Origin: Spirochaetia bacterium | GTDB taxonomy: Bacteria; Spirochaetota; Spirochaetia; Treponematales; Breznakiellaceae | Direction: 5' to 3' | DNA length: 64,000 nt | NCBI GenBank assembly: GCA_025997715.1 | Contig: BNUY01000001.1 | Coordinates: 1-64,000, forward strand | Shown: piece by piece, positions 25,232-34,799 of the stretch | How positions within the stretch are numbered: position 1 is the first letter of the stretch | How the letters are laid out: each line of letters begins with the position of its first letter | Notes under the pieces: generated by a model | The model's input: only the letters and a program-made list of their open reading frames with translations | The model's database searches: none | What the model was told of the DNA's origin: nothing | Position numbers and translations under genes: made by a program

Positions 25232-25536
25232 GCGCATACGAAAGTATCATCCAGGGTTTGAATGAAGCGGTTGATTATCAGCAGGGGAAATTAAAAGCCC
25301 GGAAAATGAAAATAACCATCAAGCCTGCGGAAAGTTTTAACACCGAAGAAATAAAACACATCCGGCAAAAAACAGGATTGAGCCAAGTGGTGTTTGCCGG
25401 TTCTCTTGGGGTTTCTCCAAAAACAGTTGAAGCATGGGAAAATGGCCGTAATAGACCGGAAGGGGCTTCCCGTCGCCTTCTTGAACTTGTTCGTGATAAT
25501 CCGGATTTATTACGACAATTTCAGGCAGAAGCTTAA
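25228..25536 (+). CDS. XRE-family antitoxin (HigA-like), orphan
   Basis: 102 residues. The C-terminal half is a clear HTH of the HigA/MqsA-type (EIKHIRQKTGLSQVVFAGSL, then GVSPKTVEAWENGRNRPEGA). The N-terminal half (SAYESIIQGLNEAVDYQQGK) is the toxin-binding part in this family. AGGAGG at about 25217-25222 is well placed. Since the toxin upstream is deleted, this is an orphan antitoxin, probably still binding the palindrome at 25109-25123. Confidence 0.85.
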   Translation: MSAYESIIQGLNEAVDYQQGKLKARKMKITIKPAESFNTEEIKHIRQKTGLSQVVFAGSLGVSPKTVEAWENGRNRPEGASRRLLELVRDNPDLLRQFQAEA

Positions 25537-25550
25537 TAGCGGTACGGCAT

Positions 25551-25634
25551 ATGAAAGTCCTGCTTGACACCAACGTCGCTCTGGATCAAATACTCAGGCG
25601 GGAGCCCTTTTTTGAAGCTGCCAAAAGTCCGTGA
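25551..25634 (+). pseudogene. PIN toxin truncated after 27 residues
   Basis: The frame reads MKVLLDTNVALDQILRREPF then FEAAKSP and stops. This is the canonical N-terminus of a PIN RNase with its first Asp. The remaining 100 or so residues are absent; sequence after the stop does not continue the PIN fold before jetA begins at 25715. It is the third shortened toxin in 1 kb. Confidence 0.7.
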
Positions 25635-25714
25635 GGTCGGTGGTTAAATTTTGAATTTCTGTCCCGGCGTATATATACCTTGACAAAGCCCCCGCCGGTC
25701 TCTACCGTTATCCC

Positions 25715-27208
25715 ATGGCCCCCACGACCGGCGTCTTTGCCATCCTGCCTGAGAATTTCTTTTCTCCCCTGGCATGGGTCAACCGGGAACATTACGCGGC
25801 CCTGCTGGTGCTGTACTATCGGCTATTCCAGGAAAACACCCAGGGGCTGGAACGGGAATTGGTCATTCGTGCCTTTATGGATTACCTTTCTCTGCACCAT
25901 GGCAGCCTTGCCGACGAAGACGATGAGGGGGAGGCGCCGGAGGATCAGGATGAGCCGGTTCCCGCAGGCGTTCAGGAACTGGATTTTGAGGGCAGCCTGC
26001 CGGGGCTGCCCGCCGCGAAAGAGCCGGGGCGGACAGCCCCCAATGATCGCGTTCTGGCGGGCCGGTTTTTGCGGCGGCTTATCAACGCCGGCTGGCTTAC
26101 CGATGAAACCCTGGGGGATTATACACGGGTTGTCAACATTACCCCCTGGGGGAAGCCCTTCTTTGAATCCCTGGCCCGCCTTGATGAGGGGCTGAAAACC
26201 GAATACGAAAGCCACGTGGTGAATATTTATTCCGCCCTCTGCGGCGATGCGGTCAATGAGAACGGCCATTTTGCGGTGCTCCACGCCCACGAAGAAACCC
26301 AGGCCCTTATCGACTCCCTTAAGGTGTTATCCCAAAGTATTAAAGGGTACTACGACAAATTAAACGCTGATGTGAATGCGGCGCAAGTTCAGGAAATCCT
26401 GCACCAACACTACGATCTCTACGCGGGGGAAGTCCTTGACACCGCCTACAAACGGCTTAAGACTTCGGATAATGTTTCCCGTTACCGCCTCAAGATATTC
26501 AAACAGGTAGGAGAACTGTTGCGCAACGAGGAATGGCTGAACGAAAGCGCCCGCAAATATTCACGGGTACGGGCGACCAGCCGTGAAGAGGGCAGAAAAA
26601 AACTGGAATCCATGCTGGAGGAAATACGGGACGACCTCCGGGCCGTTGATCCCCTTCAAGACGAAATAGACCGGCGTAACGCCGACTATTCCACCTCCAG
26701 CGTTGAACAGATAAAGGCCCTGTTGGAACCCGATACTACCCTTGCGGGGAAACTGGGTATTCTGGTAAAGGCGCTGTATGGCGGAGACCCGCCCCTGACA
26801 GAAGAACTGTCACACCGGCTGCACCGCATCAGGACCTTTGCGAAGGAATCCCTGTACCATCGCCGCCGCCGGGAGGAAGCGGATTTCAAACCTACGGCGG
26901 CTGTGGTGGACACGGCGGCGCTGGAACAGGCCGAGGCGGAATTCTTTGACCGTATGCGGCGGCGGCTTGGTATGAAACGGGTCGGCGCATGGCTTGATGA
27001 GCTGGGGGGCCGGGACCGCATCCTCTCCTCCCGTGATCTTGTCCGGGACGAAGCATCCTTTATCCGCTTCGTCTATTCCATTCTCTATGCCGATTCCCGG
27101 CCTAACTTTGATTACGACATAGAAGATTTCCTGGAAGATGACGGCAGTAATACGGTGTCTGCCGGCGGGTATGCGATCCCCGATGTCGGGTTCCGGAGGA
27201 AGGGATGA
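25715..27208 (+). CDS. jetA: Wadjet subunit JetA (kleisin-like, MksF/MukF-type)
   Basis: 497 residues. The N-terminal FAILPENFFSPLAWVNREHY and winged-helix region match the DUF5716-type JetA family. The middle is helical (ETQALIDSLKVLSQSIKGYY) and the C-terminal part has a kleisin-like winged helix. JetA bridges the SMC heads of JetC and binds JetB. The ATG at 25715 lacks a clear Shine-Dalgarno, and an extra acidic insert (about 67-85) is visible. The four jet genes overlap by four bases each, which indicates one transcript. DUF5716 suggests type III Wadjet, a tentative subtype. Confidence 0.85.
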   Translation: MAPTTGVFAILPENFFSPLAWVNREHYAALLVLYYRLFQENTQGLERELVIRAFMDYLSLHHGSLADEDDEGEAPEDQDEPVPAGVQELDFEGSLPGLPAAKEPGRTAPNDRVLAGRFLRRLINAGWLTDETLGDYTRVVNITPWGKPFFESLARLDEGLKTEYESHVVNIYSALCGDAVNENGHFAVLHAHEETQALIDSLKVLSQSIKGYYDKLNADVNAAQVQEILHQHYDLYAGEVLDTAYKRLKTSDNVSRYRLKIFKQVGELLRNEEWLNESARKYSRVRATSREEGRKKLESMLEEIRDDLRAVDPLQDEIDRRNADYSTSSVEQIKALLEPDTTLAGKLGILVKALYGGDPPLTEELSHRLHRIRTFAKESLYHRRRREEADFKPTAAVVDTAALEQAEAEFFDRMRRRLGMKRVGAWLDELGGRDRILSSRDLVRDEASFIRFVYSILYADSRPNFDYDIEDFLEDDGSNTVSAGGYAIPDVGFRRKG

Positions 27209-27849
27209 ACCGGGATTTGGACGCCCTTACCTTGGTGCGGGAACTTTCAAATGATGAGTTTGAAAGCTTCAAAACCGCCCTGCATACCCTGTTGTCAAAA
27301 ACCTTTATCATCCGGGGTATAGACAAGGAAAAGGAACTCTACGATTTTACCATCCGGAACATTGCCCTTTTTGACGCCTGGTTTTCCTGCATGGACGCAG
27401 CTCTAGTGCGGGATGAAAGCCTGGGGGTGATCAGCTTCCGGGGCGCAGGGGATACCCGGCTGCGGCTGAACCTTGATGAAACCTGCGCAGTTTTAGTGTT
27501 CAGGCAGTTGTATGAGGATAAGAAACGGGAAATTTCCCTCACCGCTTTTCCGGTGATAACCATTGCCGACTTTCAGCGAAAGTTTAACGCCATGACCGGC
27601 GGGGAAATCAAAAAGACCTCCCTTATCAATGTGCTGCACCGCCTCAGCAGTTGCCGGCTTATCGCGGTGGATTCCCCGGATTTTGCGGACAGCGAAGGGC
27701 TTATCCGGCTGTATCCCAGCATCCCCTTCAGCCTTGACCGGGAAGGGATAGATGAATCCATCGCCGCCTTGGGGCGTGGTGGGGCAGGCGGCGGGGAGAG
27801 TGATGACGCCGATCTCGCCGATGAAGGCGCATCAGGAGATGCGCTATGA
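27205..27849 (+). CDS. jetB: Wadjet subunit JetB (MukE/MksE-like, DUF4194)
   Basis: 214 residues with two winged-helix-like halves: FKTALHTLLSKTFIIRGIDK near the N-terminus and GEIKKTSLINVLHRLSSCRL in the second half. Such KITE proteins bind the kleisin JetA and regulate the JetC ATPase. It starts with ATG overlapping the jetA stop and ends in ATGA with jetC. The acidic, glycine-rich tail (GGAGGGESDDADLADEG) is probably disordered. Confidence 0.85.
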   Translation: MNRDLDALTLVRELSNDEFESFKTALHTLLSKTFIIRGIDKEKELYDFTIRNIALFDAWFSCMDAALVRDESLGVISFRGAGDTRLRLNLDETCAVLVFRQLYEDKKREISLTAFPVITIADFQRKFNAMTGGEIKKTSLINVLHRLSSCRLIAVDSPDFADSEGLIRLYPSIPFSLDREGIDESIAALGRGGAGGGESDDADLADEGASGDAL

Positions 27850-30800
27850 TTACCCTTGAACGGTTAAGGCTGGTTAATTGGCACAACTTTGAGGACGCGG
27901 TAATTGAGATAGGCAACCACTGCCTCCTTGCGGGGGATAACGGTTCCGGCAAGTCTACCATTATTGACGCCATCCAATACGCCATGGCGGCAAATCTGCG
28001 GATGGCCAAATTTAATTCCGCCGCGGGGGAACACCGGAGCGGCGGCCGGGATCTGATGGGCTATGTGCGCCGCAAGCTGGGCAGCGAGACCACCGAATAC
28101 CTCCGTGGCGACACGGTGGCCCATGTGATGCTGGAGTGGAGTGATGCGGCGAAAGGGTTTGCCGCCGGTGTATGTATAGAAGCCTATAGTGATAACCGTT
28201 TCACTGAACATTTCTGGATAGGGCCCGCCGTTTCAATTAAGGATATTGCGGTCAAGGCGGAAGATGGGTTACCGGAGCAGCTAAAGCAGCCGTTGTTATT
28301 CCGGCAGTTTAAAAACATCCTTACCGCCCGGAAAATCGAAGTGTATGATTTAAAGAAGCAATACCTGCGGGACTTGACCGGCAGGCTGGGAGTCTGGAAG
28401 CGGCACACCGAGGTGAACCCCTACATGGATTCCCTGACCCGTTCCATCGGCTTTGTCCCCCTCATCTCGATCAACGAATTTGTCTGCAATTATATTCTTG
28501 AGGATAACCCCGTATCAATTGAGGATATGAAGAAAAATCTGGAAAGCTATAAAGAGGCGGATCGTCAGGCCAAGGGGGCGATAGCAAAAATCGCGGTGCT
28601 GAAAAACATCAATGCCAAGGCGGCGGAATGGCGGAACTATGACGGCCTTATTCTGAAGCAGGAATACCTGAAGCTCAGGATAGAATTTGATATCGATAAA
28701 CAGCGGAAGGATACGGTTCAAAAGCGGCTTACGGATACGGAAAACAAGCTTGCCTTTATTAAACGGGAGATTACATCCCTGGAACAAAAGCGCCTGGACA
28801 TCGAGCAAACAATCCACGATACCGATATGAGCCTCGCCGCCAATGACGCCCACCGGCTCTACGAAGGCATTACCGGGCGTATTGAACGGATTAAGCTGGA
28901 ATGTGTCCGAGAGGAACAGGCCGCGGAAAAATACCGCCTCCTTAAAGACCAGTGCGAGGCTATGCTGGGCCGTCCCTTAAAAGAAAACCCGGATGATGAA
29001 AACGCCGTCCTTGAAGCGGAGGAACAGCGCTGGCGTGATGAAAGCGATGCTGCACGCCGTAAAAAAGAAGAGGCCGCAGCATTACTGCGGGATACCCTTT
29101 CGGAACTGGCGGACCTGGAACGGGGCATACTCCGGTACCCCGATGCGCCCATGGCCCTCCGCGCCGCCCTGACACAGGCGGGGATAGAGGCGTTCTTCCT
29201 TGCGGAGGCGGCGGACATTACCGACTCGCAATGGGTGGACGCGGTGGAAGGCTGGCTCAACACCCGCCGTTTTGCCCTCCTGGTGAACCCCGAAGATTTC
29301 CAGCGGGCCGTCGAAATTTACAATAGCCTTCCCCGTTCAATTGCCGGCGCCTTTATCCCGAACCTGGAAAAGATGCGGGGCGCCGCGGCAAAGAAGGGTT
29401 CCCTGGCGGAGTTTGTGCGGGCGGAAGGGTATGCCCGTATTTACATTGATTATTCTCTGGGCGAGGTGATGCGCGCCGATTTGGCAAGTCTTAAACAATA
29501 CAAGGTTGCGGTAACCCGGGAGTGCATGACCTACAGTAATTATACCGCCTCCCGGATTAGGGAAGAGGTGTACCGCCGTCATTACCTGGGCCGTGCCGCC
29601 CTGGAGGAACGGAAAAAGTTTCTTGCCGGTGAAAAGGAACGCCTAAGCCGGGAACGGGATTTGGCGGAGAAACAGGAAAAAGACGCGGCGGCCCAAAGGG
29701 AGCGTTACTACCGGGTGTTACGGACCCTGCCGGAATTGGCATCGCTTTTGCCCTCAGTTGCGGCATCCCTGGCGCTTCGGGAAAACCTGGAAAAGGCGGA
29801 GCAGGAACTTGCCGCGGTGGATACCCGGTCGTTTCGGGACCTGGAGGAAAAACGGAAACAGCTTGCTGAAGAGTTAGGCTTACTAAAGGCGGATAATGAC
29901 CGGCTGCATACCCAACTGGGCGGATTGAATCGGACCCTTTCCGACAGCCGGGATCAAATTGAAGAAACTACCCGCTCCCTGGAACTTAAGGAAACGGCGG
30001 TTAAGACATTCGGGGAGGCCAATCCCCTGATGATTGGGGAATGTGAATCCTACGCAGAAGATAAATTGTCGAAATCAACCATAGATGAACTAACCAACAC
30101 CTATGAGACTACCCTTAAAATATTCCGCAGTACCGCTGAGACATACAAGAAACAATACAGTATCCTTGCGGTACAGTATGAGCGGGAGTTTCACTACTAC
30201 CTGCCATTGGACCCGGCGGAAAACGCGGAAGCGGAAACCATGTTGAAGCGGTTGGAAACATCGGAGCTTCCCGAATACCGGGAAAAGATCGCCCGGGCTT
30301 ATCAGGATGCGGAAAGGGAATTCAAGGAACATTTTATTTCCCGCCTCAATGAGCACATTGAAGAGGCCCGGGCAAGTTTCCGGGACATAAACGATATTCT
30401 CCGCACCCTGCATTTCGGACGGGATCAGTACCGCTTCGCCCTGGAGGAGCTCAACGAACGGAAGGGGCAGATTGAGGTTATCCGGCAGGCCGCGCAAATT
30501 CCCTCCGCCGAGGACGGCCTTTTTTCACAACTGGCGGACCCGGATGAACGGAAGGCCGCTCAGGATTTATTTGATCGGATTCTCAATTCCAACCTTGACT
30601 CCAAAGAGATGCGGGAGATCTGCGATTACCGGACCTACTTTCACTACGATATACGGATTCGGGAAATGGATTCCCTGGACGCTACCACGGGCAAACCGGT
30701 TGAGCTTTCCCTGACAAAGGTGATCCGGGAAAAGTCCGGCGGGGAAACCCAAACCCCCTACTATGTGGCCATCGCCGCCAGTTTCTACCGTTTCTATAAA

Positions 30801-31058
30801 AGCCGTCCGGAAGAAACGGTGCGGCTGGTTATTTTTGACGAAGCCTTTAACCGCATGGACGACGAACGGATTGGAAAGATACTTACCTTTTACAAGGATC
30901 TGAATCTTCAGATCATTACCTCGGTGCCCCCCGAAAAAATCGAAGCCATCGCTCCTTTTATGGACCGGATCAATGTGGTGAGCCGTTACGGTAATGCGGT
31001 GAAGATTCGGGATTGCGCTATTGACGATATTAACAATACTGATGACGGTGAAGCATGA
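27846..31058 (+). CDS. jetC: Wadjet SMC-like ATPase JetC
   Basis: 1070 residues, an SMC/MukB-type ATPase. Walker A is GDNGSGKS at 30-37. Two long coiled-coil arms flank a hinge in the middle. Near the C-terminus are the signature EKSGGETQTPYYVAIAASF and Walker B LVIFDEAFNRMD. JetC forms the DNA-extruding motor that recognises small circular DNA, after which JetD cuts. The length is shorter than MukB but usual for JetC. No frame damage is seen. Confidence 0.93.
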   Translation: MITLERLRLVNWHNFEDAVIEIGNHCLLAGDNGSGKSTIIDAIQYAMAANLRMAKFNSAAGEHRSGGRDLMGYVRRKLGSETTEYLRGDTVAHVMLEWSDAAKGFAAGVCIEAYSDNRFTEHFWIGPAVSIKDIAVKAEDGLPEQLKQPLLFRQFKNILTARKIEVYDLKKQYLRDLTGRLGVWKRHTEVNPYMDSLTRSIGFVPLISINEFVCNYILEDNPVSIEDMKKNLESYKEADRQAKGAIAKIAVLKNINAKAAEWRNYDGLILKQEYLKLRIEFDIDKQRKDTVQKRLTDTENKLAFIKREITSLEQKRLDIEQTIHDTDMSLAANDAHRLYEGITGRIERIKLECVREEQAAEKYRLLKDQCEAMLGRPLKENPDDENAVLEAEEQRWRDESDAARRKKEEAAALLRDTLSELADLERGILRYPDAPMALRAALTQAGIEAFFLAEAADITDSQWVDAVEGWLNTRRFALLVNPEDFQRAVEIYNSLPRSIAGAFIPNLEKMRGAAAKKGSLAEFVRAEGYARIYIDYSLGEVMRADLASLKQYKVAVTRECMTYSNYTASRIREEVYRRHYLGRAALEERKKFLAGEKERLSRERDLAEKQEKDAAAQRERYYRVLRTLPELASLLPSVAASLALRENLEKAEQELAAVDTRSFRDLEEKRKQLAEELGLLKADNDRLHTQLGGLNRTLSDSRDQIEETTRSLELKETAVKTFGEANPLMIGECESYAEDKLSKSTIDELTNTYETTLKIFRSTAETYKKQYSILAVQYEREFHYYLPLDPAENAEAETMLKRLETSELPEYREKIARAYQDAEREFKEHFISRLNEHIEEARASFRDINDILRTLHFGRDQYRFALEELNERKGQIEVIRQAAQIPSAEDGLFSQLADPDERKAAQDLFDRILNSNLDSKEMREICDYRTYFHYDIRIREMDSLDATTGKPVELSLTKVIREKSGGETQTPYYVAIAASFYRFYKSRPEETVRLVIFDEAFNRMDDERIGKILTFYKDLNLQIITSVPPEKIEAIAPFMDRINVVSRYGNAVKIRDCAIDDINNTDDGEA

Positions 31059-32290
31059 CCTCCTGGGAAACACGCATTATAGACGCTTTTATCAAACGGT
31101 ATTTTTCCTCCGCCGCCGCTGCGGAAGCCGCGGGTAGGGATCGTGCCTTTCTTCGGCTTCGATCCTCCGCCATCTTCCCTGACTTTGAAACTTCTTCGCC
31201 GGATGATCGGGAATCCTATCTTGAGGCGGCGGAGGCGCTTGAAAACCAGGGCTTGCTTGTTCTGACCTGGGTCAAGCGCCGTAAGGGTGAACTCCTTTCT
31301 ACGCTTGTCTGCAGTAATACGGAACTGCTCTTTACGATTGCCGGGAGAGCTTCTCCAAAAACGATTGTCGGAGAAGCCCGGGAAGCGGCCCGGGGAATCA
31401 GGCGCCCATCGGTGTTCTTTGCGTTTTTATCGGAACACATCAATTCCGCCGATACGGTGCGGGACATTGACGCCGCTTCGGTGCTGGAGCTGGCCCGTCT
31501 TACGGAGGCGCTTGAAACAAGGGGCGCAGAACAAATGACCACCCGTTCCCTTTCAATAGAACTGTACGGCGATTCTAAACGTCTGGAACATCTGCTCGAC
31601 AGCTTTAGCCCCCTGTTTGAAAAGGCGCAGAGGCAGGGGATTGCGATACCGGACTTTGCCTTTCTGGTCCGTTCCTTTCCCGAAACCATGATCGCAGGTA
31701 GGATCATTTTGGAATATGATCCGGGGTGTGCAGAAAATCAAACGCCCCTGGTCAACGCCGCAGGCATTATTTTGGGCCTCCCCCTGGGAAGTGTCCGAAG
31801 AATCCGGCGTATCAGGACACTGCGGGACAGAGAGCACCCTACGGTACTGATGATCGAAAACAAGGAAACTTTTTATGCCCTTGGAGATGACCCGCAGCAG
31901 TACGATTGCTGCCTCTACACCGCCGGATATCCGAACCCCGCGGTGAGCGCATTGGTACAAATCCTCTCGAATTCCGGTTTTGTCTTTTATCATGCCGGAG
32001 ACCTTGACCCCGACGGCATCCTCATTCTGCAAAAGCTGCGGGAAATTGCGGGAAAAGAAGTTGTACCGGTGCGGATGGATGCCCCTACCTTTGATAAATA
32101 TCTCCCCTGGGGCAGGACATTGGAGAGAACGGTGATTCAAAAGCTTGAGTATATCCATGAAGAGGTCAGGGCAATCCCGGCTATGGAAGGGCTTATCCGG
32201 CGGATCAAAGAAACCGGTAAGGGAATTGAGCAGGAAATAATTGATTACCGCCCCATAATTTCCCGGCAGGCCTTTTCGTCCAATGGATAA
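31055..32290 (+). CDS. jetD: Wadjet nuclease JetD (DUF3322/DUF2220, Toprim)
   Basis: 411 residues. The N-terminus is the arm domain (DUF3322-like). The C-terminus is a Toprim-type DUF2220 nuclease with the conserved Glu in VLMIENKETFYAL and the DxD motif in YHAGDLDPDG. JetD cleaves plasmid DNA that JetABC has extruded. It starts in an ATGA overlap with jetC. Its last 46 bases overlap the 3' end of the convergent MelB-type transporter gene. Confidence 0.92.
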   Translation: MTSWETRIIDAFIKRYFSSAAAAEAAGRDRAFLRLRSSAIFPDFETSSPDDRESYLEAAEALENQGLLVLTWVKRRKGELLSTLVCSNTELLFTIAGRASPKTIVGEAREAARGIRRPSVFFAFLSEHINSADTVRDIDAASVLELARLTEALETRGAEQMTTRSLSIELYGDSKRLEHLLDSFSPLFEKAQRQGIAIPDFAFLVRSFPETMIAGRIILEYDPGCAENQTPLVNAAGIILGLPLGSVRRIRRIRTLRDREHPTVLMIENKETFYALGDDPQQYDCCLYTAGYPNPAVSALVQILSNSGFVFYHAGDLDPDGILILQKLREIAGKEVVPVRMDAPTFDKYLPWGRTLERTVIQKLEYIHEEVRAIPAMEGLIRRIKETGKGIEQEIIDYRPIISRQAFSSNG

Positions 32291-33570
32291 AACTGCATCA
32301 CCACCAACGCGCCGATAAAAATCCCCGCCGGGATTGGCCCCACAAGGAGCCGTATTGCCAGCAGCGTTTCTGCAGACTGAACCGCCCCGGCGATGTAGCC
32401 CCCCAGGGAAAGGATGGCCCCCGAAAGAAACACCGAAAGGGCCATGCCCAGCTTGGAAATAAAGGTCCACATTCCGTAATAAGCCCCCTCATTCCGCTCC
32501 CCGGATTTGGCGGCGCCAAAGTCTATGGCGTCGGGGACCATGGCGTAGGGGGCCACGTAACTGAACCCGACCCCGATACCGGCGTATACCATCATACCCA
32601 GGAAAAAATTTGGGCCGAGTGTATGCCCCAAGGCAAAAAGGACAAGACAAGCGCTTGAGATAATCACAAAACAGATTTGGTAGGTCCGTTTTTTCCCGAT
32701 TTTCTTTGAGACCAGCACCGATATGGGGATAAACACCATCGCTGTCAGGAGCAGCAACAGCATTGCTGTGGTGGTAAGCTCCGGCCGGTTATACACATAG
32801 CGGGTGTAATAGACCAGGATGCTCTGCACGAAGGTGAGGGCCATCATATGAAAGGCGTAGGTGAGGAGTAGCAGCACGAATGGTTTGTTGGAAAAAACCG
32901 TTTGATAGGTTGCGAACAGGCCCCCGGTGGGAAGATCCGCTTTCGTGCGGGCCTTCTCCCTGGTACCGAAAAAGGTGAGCAGGGTGGTGAGCATCATTAC
33001 GGCGCCCAGGATGAGCCCCATCATGGAGAAGCCCTGCGCTTTGGAGGGGAAGCGGTCCACCAGGGGCTGGACTGCGGCGGCCCCCAGGATGGTGCCGAAG
33101 ACGGCGCAGCCGAAACGGTAGCCGTTCAGGCTTGTCCGCTCGTGGTAATCATCGCTTAGTTCCGGTGTCAGTGACGCGTAGGGGATATTGATCACCGTGG
33201 CGGCGGTGTTGAGGAGCATCAGCGCCAGGGTTGCCCAGATGGTCAGGGCGAGGCTTCCGGAAAACCCCGGTTTGGTAAAGAAGAACCACATGGCCAGCAT
33301 CATGGGGAGTGCGCCGAAGAGCAGGTAGGGCCGGCGGCGGCCCCAGCGGGAAAGGGTGCGGTCGCTGATATAGCCCATCACCGGGTCCGTAACCGCGTCC
33401 CAGGCCTTGCCCGCCATTACCGCCGCGCCGGCCAGGGCTGCGGCGAGTCCCACCGTATCGGTCAGGAAATTCAGGGTCCAGAATCCCATGAGGGTAAAGA
33501 ACATATTGCCCCCAAGATCGAAGATGCCGAACCCCAGTTTTTGTTTAAGCCCCAAGCCGCCCTTACTCAT
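32245..33570 (-). CDS. GPH/MelB-family sugar-cation symporter
   Basis: 441 residues with about 12 membrane helices and the MFS_2/MelB features: KAWDAVTDPVMGYISDRTLS (helix 2 with the cation-site Asp) and RWGRRRPYLL in loop 2-3. Family members import glycosides or disaccharides with Na+ or H+. The substrate cannot be read from sequence. It is single, without sugar-hydrolase neighbours, and its 3' end overlaps jetD. No convincing promoter was identified upstream. Confidence 0.88.
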   Translation of the reverse strand: MSKGGLGLKQKLGFGIFDLGGNMFFTLMGFWTLNFLTDTVGLAAALAGAAVMAGKAWDAVTDPVMGYISDRTLSRWGRRRPYLLFGALPMMLAMWFFFTKPGFSGSLALTIWATLALMLLNTAATVINIPYASLTPELSDDYHERTSLNGYRFGCAVFGTILGAAAVQPLVDRFPSKAQGFSMMGLILGAVMMLTTLLTFFGTREKARTKADLPTGGLFATYQTVFSNKPFVLLLLTYAFHMMALTFVQSILVYYTRYVYNRPELTTTAMLLLLLTAMVFIPISVLVSKKIGKKRTYQICFVIISSACLVLFALGHTLGPNFFLGMMVYAGIGVGFSYVAPYAMVPDAIDFGAAKSGERNEGAYYGMWTFISKLGMALSVFLSGAILSLGGYIAGAVQSAETLLAIRLLVGPIPAGIFIGALVVMQFYPLDEKACREIMGR

Positions 33571-33740
33571 GATAAAAACCTACTATAGTATACTACTTCT
33601 TGTAAATAATACTCTTGGACGAGGCTCCGCTTACTTGCGGCGTTAGGGCTTTTCCGGTATGCTTTTACCATCCCCGGTTTCCTGTTGCGCGGTCTTTCCA
33701 GGGATATTCGGGAATGTATATCCTGAAATCTTATGTACCC

Positions 33741-34463
33741 ATGGAACAAACGATGATAAACAAAATTCTCTGTACCCTGCTCCTTTCCGCCAACGTATTA
33801 TTCGCCTGCAGTGCCGAAGGAATCTCCGAGAAAAAATCCAAGGCTAATGATGCAAATACCGCAGATACCGATACCAGCTATGCCTTTGGTGTCGCCCTGG
33901 GGGCTGACTTCAAGCAAGCCGGCCTGCGTTTTGATTACGACGCCCTGATAAAGGGTTTCCAGGAAGCCCTGGAGGGAAAGGAAACCCGGATCACCCTGGA
34001 AGAGGCGATTCCCCTGATCCAGACCGCCATGCAGGAGGCCATGGTCCGGCAGTCCGAAGAAACCCGGCAAAAGGGCGCCGAGTTTTTGGCTGAAAACGGC
34101 AAAAAACCGGGAATTAAGACCACCGAAAGCGGCCTCCAGTACGAGCTTATCACCCCCGGAACCGGCCCCAAACCGCAGTCTTCCGACACGGTTTCGGTAC
34201 ACTATGAGGGAACCCTTCTGGACGGCTCGGTCTTTGACAGCTCCTACACCCGGGGAGAGCCCGCAGAATTCCCCCTGGACGAAGTTATCCCCGGCTGGAC
34301 CGAGGGCATTCAATTAATGGAAGTAGGCAGCACCTATCGCCTCTTCATCCCTTCGGACCTGGCCTACGGCGAACAAGGCGCCGGAAACTTCATCCCCCCC
34401 AATTCCACCCTAATCTTCAAGGTTGAATTGCTCGGCAGAAAAGAGATGCCCGGAATAGATTAG
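33741..34463 (+). CDS. FKBP-type peptidyl-prolyl isomerase lipoprotein
   Basis: 240 residues. The signal (INKILCTLLLSANVLFACSA) has lipidation Cys about 25 residues from the ATG at 33741; the ATG at 33753 is an alternative, and neither has a strong ribosome site. A helical FKBP_N dimerisation domain (about 40-120) precedes an FKBP fold (DTVSVHYEGTLLDGSVFDSS, AYGEQGAGNFIPPNSTLIFK). It resembles FkpA/Mip periplasmic chaperones. The last nine codons and the TAG stop lie inside a long palindromic repeat that begins near 34434, so the C-terminal GRKEMPGID was probably supplied by that element. Confidence 0.88.
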   Translation: MEQTMINKILCTLLLSANVLFACSAEGISEKKSKANDANTADTDTSYAFGVALGADFKQAGLRFDYDALIKGFQEALEGKETRITLEEAIPLIQTAMQEAMVRQSEETRQKGAEFLAENGKKPGIKTTESGLQYELITPGTGPKPQSSDTVSVHYEGTLLDGSVFDSSYTRGEPAEFPLDEVIPGWTEGIQLMEVGSTYRLFIPSDLAYGEQGAGNFIPPNSTLIFKVELLGRKEMPGID

Positions 34464-34569
34464 TGGGGGGTCCTGTCAGTAGGAAAAGAATGGGACCCCC
34501 CGGAGGGTCCCCCCATTCTTTTCCTACCGCCACCCCCAATATCATTTATTGGGGCATCTCTTTTCTGCC
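34434..34569. repeat. Long palindromic element, copy A (about 136 bp)
   Basis: The outermost 17 bases, GGCAGAAAAGAGATGCC (34434-34450), return exactly in inverse at 34553-34569. The inner arms AGGAAAAGAAT (34481-34491)/ATTCTTTTCCT (34515-34525) and GGGACCC (34492-34498)/GGGTCCC (34505-34511) pair as well, so the whole can fold into a long imperfect hairpin. It contains the stop codon of the FKBP gene and may act as its terminator. Confidence 0.85.
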
Positions 34570-34799
34570 TCTGTGCGCATAACTGTAATTGAGAAAAGAA
34601 TATGCCCCAATAAAGGCATAAGGGTACCACCCGTGGGAAACACGCGCCGGCAGAAAAGAATATGCTTCAATAAAGGGTATAGAAGCGGCAGGTTTCCTCC
34701 TCCCCCCCACATAATCCGGCGCGTCGGCAGGAAAGAATATGCCCCAATAAAGGTTATTAGGGGAAAGGGGATCTTCCCCCCCACATAATCCGGCGCGTC
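34570..34799. repeat. Partial arms of the palindromic element
   Basis: Between copies A and B lie three further arm copies: AGAAAAGAATATGCCCCAAT near 34592, CAGAAAAGAATATGCTTCAA at 34651, and CAGGAAAGAATATGCCCCAA near 34729, each followed by TAAAGG. The stretch CCCCCCACATAATCCGGCGC recurs at about 34704 and 34777, a spacing of 73 bases. No gene is credible here; the ORFs through the region are repeat-derived. Confidence 0.75.
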
